Below the pieces are notes generated by a model. It was given only the letters and a program-made list of their open reading frames with translations. It was not told the origin of the DNA and made no database searches. 64,000 bases of DNA from Mycobacterium palustre (GTDB lineage Bacteria; Actinomycetota; Actinomycetes; Mycobacteriales; Mycobacteriaceae), in contig NZ_LQPJ01000144.1 in NCBI RefSeq assembly GCF_002101785.1, positions 1 to 64,000 on the forward strand, in the 5' to 3' direction. Position 1 is the stretch's first letter, and every line of letters begins with the position of its first letter. The translations under genes and the position numbers were made by a program. Shown here piece after piece: positions 59,870 to 64,000 of the stretch.

Positions 59870-59915
59870 GTCAACTCTAGGTTGACGCTGACGCGCGTGT
59901 CAACTCGCGGTTGAC
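59870..59915 (-). promoter_or_regulatory. clpC2 promoter with twin GTCAAC-N5-GTTGAC operators
   Basis: Operator 1 is 59870-59886 and operator 2 is 59899-59915; both are perfect 6-5-6 palindromes with centres 29 bases apart. On the minus strand TTGACA (59903-59898) is the -35, the spacer is 18 bases, and TAGAGT (59879-59874) is the -10. Seven bases then lead to the clpC2 ATG. The -35 lies in operator 2 and the -10 in operator 1, so occupancy of either should block RNA polymerase. Confidence 0.85.
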
Positions 59916-59963
59916 GCTCGTTCGGGATGCGGCGCGGTCGCTCCTCTGCGATGATCACTGGCC

Positions 59964-60290
59964 GTGAAGCCGCTGCTCCTGACCCTGACGAGCCTTGCCA
60001 CCCTCGTCGGCATGGCGGTATCCGCGCGCGCCGACAGCAACGACGACGCGTTCCTCGTCTCGCTCAACGCGGCCGGCATCACCTATCCCGATCCGGCCCG
60101 CGCGATCTCGGCCGGCAAATGGGTGTGCCAGGCGGTCGGCCAGGGAACGCAAATGGCCGACGTCGTCAAGAAGGTCCAGGCTCAGAACTCGGGGCTGCAC
60201 GGCGACAACGCCGCCCGGTTCACCGCGATCGCCGCCAATGTGTACTGCCCCCAGGCGTTGTCGGCCGTGGGCGGCAAGCCGGCGCCGTAA
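59964..60290 (+). CDS. Exported DUF732 protein
   Basis: The 108-residue protein has a signal peptide (VKPLLLTLTSLATLVGMAVS..ARA, cleavage near residue 23). The mature DUF732 domain follows: FLVSLNAAGITYPDP, AGKWVCQAVGQG, and AARFTAIAANVYCPQAL, with two conserved cysteines likely forming one disulfide. DUF732 is a mycobacterial secreted family of unknown function. GTG 59964 is used. A frameshifted relative lies 600 bases downstream. Confidence 0.9.
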   Translation: MKPLLLTLTSLATLVGMAVSARADSNDDAFLVSLNAAGITYPDPARAISAGKWVCQAVGQGTQMADVVKKVQAQNSGLHGDNAARFTAIAANVYCPQALSAVGGKPAP

Positions 60291-60294
60291 CCGC

Positions 60295-60843
60295 CTAGCC
60301 CCGGTCCTCCGTGCCCCGGCTGGGCATCGCCGGCAACGCGGCCGGCGCCGCCATCTCGCTTCGTTGCCTGCGCCACCCGCCGAGCCGCCCGACGTACCAC
60401 TTCCACACATAGGTCTCGGAGGTGCCCAGCCGGCGCGCGATCGCGGCCGCGCGGAGGTCGTGGCCGCGCGCCTCCACCCACCGTGCCACCACCCACAGCC
60501 GGTCGACGTCGTCGTCGGGAACCTCGAAGGTCCACGACAATTCCTCGTCGTCGCAGCACATCGACGGGCGCGTCGCCGGGCTGGGCGGGGAGGCCTCGAA
60601 CGGCGCGCCGTCGGCCTGCAGGCCGAGCCCGACGTCGTAGCGCACCACCGGCCCGACGATCCGCAGCGTGGCCTGGAAGCGGGCGATGTTGCGGCGCCGC
60701 GGCTGCAGGCGTTCGCTCACCAGCGCGACGCCCTTCGTTCCGGCCGTGCGACGCCGCCCGCGCACCGCGGTCCACAAGGCGGCGAGGCCAACCATGGCGA
60801 GGATGCCGACGAAGACGTCCAAAATGATCAGCGTGGCAATCAC
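60295..60843 (-). CDS. Unknown membrane-anchored protein with helix-turn-helix-like C-terminus
   Basis: I do not recognise this 182-residue protein. It has one N-terminal transmembrane helix (about residues 2-26) followed by RGRRR, which places the rest in the cytoplasm. The middle part is beta-rich with a CC pair in SMCCDDEELSWTFEVP. The C-terminal part has ARGHDLRAAAIARRLGTSET and YVWKWYVGRL, which reads like a helix-turn-helix. It could be a membrane-tethered DNA-binding protein; equally, the helices might serve protein contacts. GTG 60843 is the start. It converges on the DUF732 gene four bases away. Confidence 0.7.
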   Translation of the reverse strand: MIATLIILDVFVGILAMVGLAALWTAVRGRRRTAGTKGVALVSERLQPRRRNIARFQATLRIVGPVVRYDVGLGLQADGAPFEASPPSPATRPSMCCDDEELSWTFEVPDDDVDRLWVVARWVEARGHDLRAAAIARRLGTSETYVWKWYVGRLGGWRRQRSEMAAPAALPAMPSRGTEDRG

Positions 60844-60893
60844 CCCCTTAACTTAGGTCGGGATGGCGGCACCCGCGGCGACATCGGCCGGCA

Positions 60894-61062
60894 CGACCGT
60901 GTGCGCGCGCTGGCAGACACCGCGTCGACGGAGCATGAGATCCTGGGAAACCTGCAGCAGCGCAACGGATTTACCGGCAACGGCGCCGCCAGGTTCACGG
61001 TGATCGCGTGGGCGCCTGTTGCCCGCAGCACATCAGCGGTGAGGGCCGCGGGCCAAGCCTGA
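60894..61062 (+). pseudogene. Frameshifted DUF732 remnant
   Basis: This frame reads LQQRNGFTGNGAARFTVIA, the DUF732 C-terminal signature. Near 61009 the frame breaks: one base missing would restore VGACCPQHI, which resembles the expected end of the family. No signal peptide or N-terminal half is present. It is therefore a truncated, frameshifted copy of the DUF732 family, likely from gene duplication followed by decay. Confidence 0.75.
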
Positions 61063-61065
61063 GGG

Positions 61066-61071
61066 TACGGT
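61066..61071 (+). promoter_or_regulatory. -10 element of DUF2834 gene
   Basis: TACGGT is followed by six bases and GTG 61078, giving a predicted leaderless mRNA. Confidence 0.55.
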
Positions 61072-61077
61072 CGGCGA

Positions 61078-61515
61078 GTGAGCCCTGACATGCCCACGTC
61101 CCGCAAAGTGCTGTGCGCCGTCTACGGGGTGATCGCGGCGGTGGCCCTGGTGGCATGCTGGAGCCAGACCGTCGCCTACGTCCACAGCCCCACCGACTTC
61201 TTCGTAAACTTCTGGCGCGACGCCAAAATCACCCCGGCCTCGCGGAACATCACCGCCGACGCCCTCATGCTGGGCATCGCCGTGGTCATCCTGATGGTGA
61301 TCGAAGCCAGGAAGCACGAGGTGCGTTTCGTGTGGGCCTATATCGCCGCGTGCTACTTCGTCGCCATCAGCGTCGCTTTTCCGCTGTTTTTGATCGCCCG
61401 CGAATTGCGAATGGGCGCCGCCGAGCCGCCGCGCCTGCATGCGCCGGATACCGTTCTGCTCACGCTGATGGCGGTTGCCTTTGGGGCACTGACGATTTGG
61501 ATCGACGTGCCGTGA
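61078..61515 (+). CDS. DUF2834 membrane protein
   Basis: The 145-residue protein has about four transmembrane helices: residues about 10-30, 60-80, 85-110 and 120-142. A conserved FFVNFWRDAKITPASRNITADAL loop follows helix 1, and the pattern fits the DUF2834 family. Function is unknown. GTG 61078 is set by the -10 element. Its stop overlaps the start of the following small frame (GTGA). Confidence 0.82.
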   Translation: MSPDMPTSRKVLCAVYGVIAAVALVACWSQTVAYVHSPTDFFVNFWRDAKITPASRNITADALMLGIAVVILMVIEARKHEVRFVWAYIAACYFVAISVAFPLFLIARELRMGAAEPPRLHAPDTVLLTLMAVAFGALTIWIDVP

Positions 61516-61748
61516 AGGGCGCGGCGATCGTCGGCGCGGCCGGCGTGGCGGCGTGGGGCGCGGCGCCGCGCGAACGGCTCACCGCCGGGCCGACGGGGGA
61601 GCGCGCCGCCTCGCCGCGGGCATACCCAGGGCCCGGCTGGGTTTCCGTGCCCGACGCGGGGCACCTGTTGAACTGGGAAGCGGCCGACGAGCTGATCGAA
61701 GTCGTGAAATCCTTTCCCTCCCAACGGGTTACCTTCGCCGAGGGCTGA
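61512..61748 (+). pseudogene. C-terminal remnant of an alpha/beta hydrolase
   Basis: The 78-residue frame begins at a GTG overlapping the DUF2834 stop. Only the last third is recognisable: GWVSVPDAGHLLNWEAADEL and IEVVKSF, the usual final His segment of alpha/beta hydrolases. The first part (AAIVGAAGVAAWGAAPRERL) is low complexity. No nucleophile domain is present nearby. I read it as a decayed hydrolase gene, but a small functional protein cannot be excluded. Confidence 0.6.
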
Positions 61749-61753
61749 CCGAC

Positions 61754-62692
61754 CTAGCTAGGAGCGGCCCGGGCGCTCCACGTGAAGCTGTGCATGTCCG
61801 GGATGCGCGGCGCCAGCGCGCAAGCCACGTCCCGCCCGATCCGGTCGGCGGCCGCCAGCGGCGTGTCGGGGTCGAGAAACCCCTCCACCTCGACGCGCAG
61901 CGTCCGCCCGGTCCATCGCGCCCGCGCGTGCGCGTGCGTGACGCCGGGGACGGCGGTGGCGGCGGTTTCGGCCGTCGCGATGATTTCGGGGTCGACGCCG
62001 TCGAGCAGGCGGTGCGCGATGTCGGCGGTCACCTCCCAGCCGACGTGGCAGATGAACCCCGTGACCGCGACGCCGGCGATCGCGTCCGCCCAGCCCCAGC
62101 CGAGCGCCACGCCGATCAGCCCCAGCAGCGCCCCTGCCGAGGACAATGCGTCGAGCCAGGAGTGCTTGGCGTCGGCCACCATGGTCGCCGAGCGGATCCG
62201 CCGGCCCACCGTCAGCTTGTAGCGGGCGACGAGCTGGTTGCCGGCGATCCCGACGGCCGCCGCGGCGATGCCCCAGCCCAGGTGACCGGTGCCGCCGTGA
62301 CGGAGCAGCTTGGTGACGCTTTCGAACCCGGCGACGGCGGCGCTGCCCCAGATCACCAGCGCCACGCCGACGCCGGCGAGGTCCTCGGCGCGTTCGTAGC
62401 CGTAGGGGTAGCGCTCGGTCGGGACTTTCCGCGACGCCCGGAATCCGACGAACACCAGCGCGCTGGTCGAGACGTCCGAGAGGTTGTGCAGCGCGTCGCC
62501 GAGCAGCGCGACCGATCCCGACACCAGCGCGATGGCCAGCTCGACGAGACCGGTGAGCGCCAATCCGAGTGCGCTGACGGCGACGGCGCGGTTGGCCTGG
62601 CGGCGCTCGTGGGCGTCGTCGGCCGTGGTCTCGAGGGGAAAGCTCGCGGCGGGGTCCCGGACCCCGGTGATCACATGCATGCCGTCAAGCAT
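61754..62692 (-). CDS. Cation diffusion facilitator (CDF) transporter
   Basis: CDF proteins export zinc, iron, manganese or similar divalent metals in exchange for protons. The 312-residue protein has six helices; metal-site residues in helix 2 (GDALHNLSDVST) and helix 5 (ADAKHSWLDALSS) supply the His/Asp set. A cytoplasmic C-terminal domain follows (VTHAHARARWTGRTLRVEVE). ATG 62692 is used; ATG 62680 is in frame. It is divergent from the glycosyltransferase gene. The metal cannot be read from sequence. Confidence 0.92.
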   Translation of the reverse strand: MLDGMHVITGVRDPAASFPLETTADDAHERRQANRAVAVSALGLALTGLVELAIALVSGSVALLGDALHNLSDVSTSALVFVGFRASRKVPTERYPYGYERAEDLAGVGVALVIWGSAAVAGFESVTKLLRHGGTGHLGWGIAAAAVGIAGNQLVARYKLTVGRRIRSATMVADAKHSWLDALSSAGALLGLIGVALGWGWADAIAGVAVTGFICHVGWEVTADIAHRLLDGVDPEIIATAETAATAVPGVTHAHARARWTGRTLRVEVEGFLDPDTPLAAADRIGRDVACALAPRIPDMHSFTWSARAAPS

Positions 62693-62728
62693 GCCCCTGC
62701 GCGGGCGGTTTCACTCGTCGGCGGGTGC

Positions 62729-62734
62729 TACGTT
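62729..62734 (+). promoter_or_regulatory. -10 element of glycosyltransferase gene
   Basis: TACGTT is followed by six bases and GTG 62741, matching leaderless spacing and supporting the GTG start. Confidence 0.6.
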
Positions 62735-62740
62735 CCGGCC

Positions 62741-63910
62741 GTGAAATTCGTGGTGGCCGCCTACGGAAGCCGCGGGGACGTCGAGCCCTGCGTGGCCGCC
62801 GCCCGGGAGCTATCGCGCCGCGGCCACGACGTGCTCGTGGCGGCGCCGCCCGACAAGCTCGGCTTGGCCGAGGCGGCGGGGCTGGCCGCGGTGGCCTACG
62901 GGCGGGACACCCGCGAGCAGCTGGCCGCGGCCAACGAATTCGCGCGCGGCGGGGCCAATCCCTTCGCCGCGCTGCCCGGCGTGTTGGAGCGTCTCATCGC
63001 GGTCTGGACGGAGAAAACCGAGGTGCTGGCGCGGCTGGCCGAAGGCGCCGACCTGCTGGTGGCGGGCATCAACGAGGAGGAGATCGTCGCCAATGTCGCT
63101 GAGTCCCAACGCATTCCGGTGGCGGGGCTGCACTTTTTTCCTCGACGGATCTTCTCGACCGGGCCGCTGTATTCGTCGATGACGAGGGAAGCCGCCAACG
63201 CCCAGCGCCGGGCGCTGGGCCTTCCGGAGTTGGACGAGGCGGCACGCGCAGCGCTGGAGATACAGGCCTACGACGAGATGTGTCTGCCCGGTCCGGCCGC
63301 CGGATGGGTGGTACCGGGTCGGCCGTTCGTGGGGGCGCTGACGCTCGGGCTGCCGGCGGCTGCCGACGACGAGGTTCTGTCGTGGATCGCCGCGGGCACG
63401 CCGCCGATCTGCTTCGGCTTCGGCAGCACGCCGATCGCGGGGGCGGACACGGTCGCGTTGATCGGTTCGGCGTGCGCCGAGCTGGGGGAGCGGGCGTTGG
63501 TGTGCAGTGGGCCCAACGACTTCGACGGCGGGCCGCGCCTCGACCACGTGCTGGTGGTGGACGCCGTCAACCATGAGGCCGTCCTGCCGGCCTGCCGCGC
63601 GGTGGTCCACCACGGCGGGGCCGGGACCACCGCCGCGGGTCTGCGGGCCGGGATCCCCACGCTGATCCTGTGGCAGTGGCTCGACCAGCCCGTCTGGGCG
63701 GCCGGGGTCGAACGCCTGGGAGTCGGCTGGGGCCGCCGGCTGTCCGCCACCACCTCCGAATCGCTGGTGGCCGACCTGCGCGCCCTCCTTTCACCGCGAT
63801 ACGCCGCGCGCGCCCGCGAGGTCGCAAGCCAGATGACGACTTGCGCGGAAAGCCTCGAGCGGGCCGCGGATCTTTTAGAGGACGCGGCCCGCCGGGGACG
63901 CGCCGGCTGA
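62741..63910 (+). CDS. GT1-family glycosyltransferase (Rv2739c-like)
   Basis: The 389-residue protein begins VKFVVAAYGSRGDVEPCVAAARELSRRGHDV, the GT-B acceptor-domain opening of sterol/macrolide-type UDP/dTDP glycosyltransferases. The donor-binding motif HHGGAGTTAAGLRAGIPTLI with DQPVWA follows near residue 290-325. It resembles M. tuberculosis Rv2739c, which lies next to recA there, whereas here it is about 60 kb from recA. Acceptor is unknown; glycolipid or phenolic acceptors are plausible for the family. Confidence 0.9.
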   Translation: MKFVVAAYGSRGDVEPCVAAARELSRRGHDVLVAAPPDKLGLAEAAGLAAVAYGRDTREQLAAANEFARGGANPFAALPGVLERLIAVWTEKTEVLARLAEGADLLVAGINEEEIVANVAESQRIPVAGLHFFPRRIFSTGPLYSSMTREAANAQRRALGLPELDEAARAALEIQAYDEMCLPGPAAGWVVPGRPFVGALTLGLPAAADDEVLSWIAAGTPPICFGFGSTPIAGADTVALIGSACAELGERALVCSGPNDFDGGPRLDHVLVVDAVNHEAVLPACRAVVHHGGAGTTAAGLRAGIPTLILWQWLDQPVWAAGVERLGVGWGRRLSATTSESLVADLRALLSPRYAARAREVASQMTTCAESLERAADLLEDAARRGRAG

Positions 63911-63942
63911 CCGCTCGCCGGCCGGCGCCGTCAGGGGAACCG

Positions 63943-64000
63943 TCAGGGGAATGGGAAGCCGGGCTGCGGCGGCAGAGATCCCTCGACGACCTTGTACGGC
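63943..64000 (-). CDS. C-terminal end of a gene cut by the window edge
   Basis: Reading leftward into the window, the frame ends PYKVVEGSLPPQPGFPFP followed by TGA at 63943-63945. A Pro-rich closing sequence is common in mycobacterial secreted proteins. The visible 18 residues are too few to assign a family. Confidence 0.45.
   Translation of the reverse strand, partial: PYKVVEGSLPPQPGFPFP

Noticed and set aside
60894..61062. Treating the DUF732-like frame as part of a longer real gene starting near 59995
   Set aside because: That long frame overlaps the intact DUF732 gene and the orphan gene in the wrong frame; only the short C-terminal segment has family character.

Overview
This window is chromosomal DNA from a Mycobacterium. 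The high GC content, frequent GTG starts and a long run of lineage-specific genes (chiZ, cei, aftC, clpC2, ideR, sigA/sigB, ceoB/ceoC, DUF3039, DUF3099, DUF3159, DUF3710, DUF4192, DUF4193) all point there. From position 81 to about 59,900 the order follows, from memory, the M. tuberculosis block Rv2737c (recA) to Rv2667 (clpC2), read in the opposite sense. The RecA intein is at the site, and of the type, known from M. leprae rather than M. tuberculosis. The organism is therefore a non-tuberculous, probably slow-growing mycobacterium; I cannot name the species.

Layout. (1) 0-2.7 kb: recA, split by a 364-residue homing-endonuclease intein, with recX overlapping its end. (2) 2.8-11.8 kb: miaB, a membrane protein, a DUF349 protein, a DMT-family membrane protein, miaA, dapF and hflX. 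A 3 x 56 bp tandem array separates two convergent genes here. (3) 11.8-17.7 kb: fadE20 behind a palindromic operator, an LGFP-repeat envelope protein, lexA and chiZ diverging from an SOS control region, and nrdR. (4) 17.7-33 kb: nitrobindin, PhzF-like, hydrolase and PAC2 proteins, an apparently inserted trypsin-like lipoprotein, sthA, ideR, sigB, sigA, ppgK, suhB and small conserved genes. (5) 33-44 kb: cei behind a perfect Crp-type site, dut in a compact divergent promoter, and a potassium/pH island (two RCK proteins CeoB/CeoC, a KimA-like transporter and a CPA1 antiporter with an RCK_C tail). (6) 44-53 kb: dxs, an RNase D-like gene, echA15, and the coproporphyrin heme operon hemE-hemY-chdC-methyltransferase. 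(7) 53-60 kb: ribD-like reductase, secreted hydrolase-like lipoprotein, aftC and msrB in one run, then zapE, a GNAT protein and clpC2. (8) 60-64 kb: a non-syntenic stretch with DUF732 genes (one frameshifted), an unknown membrane protein with a helix-turn-helix-like tail, DUF2834, a hydrolase remnant, a cation efflux transporter and a glycosyltransferase.

Regulation is unusually legible. Many start codons lie 6-8 bases after a TANNNT -10 element, as expected for leaderless mycobacterial transcripts. The best control region is that of clpC2: two perfect GTCAAC-N5-GTTGAC palindromes lie over the -35 and -10 elements of a leaderless promoter, and the protein carries a helix-turn-helix-like segment, so autorepression is a clear prediction. 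Other strong signals are a TGTGA-N6-TCACA site centred at -61.5 from the predicted start of cei, a GGAAC-N18-GTT promoter with an overlapping palindrome at sigB, and divergent dut/DUF3093 promoters whose -10 elements share a TA step. No tRNA, rRNA, CRISPR array or insertion sequence was seen.
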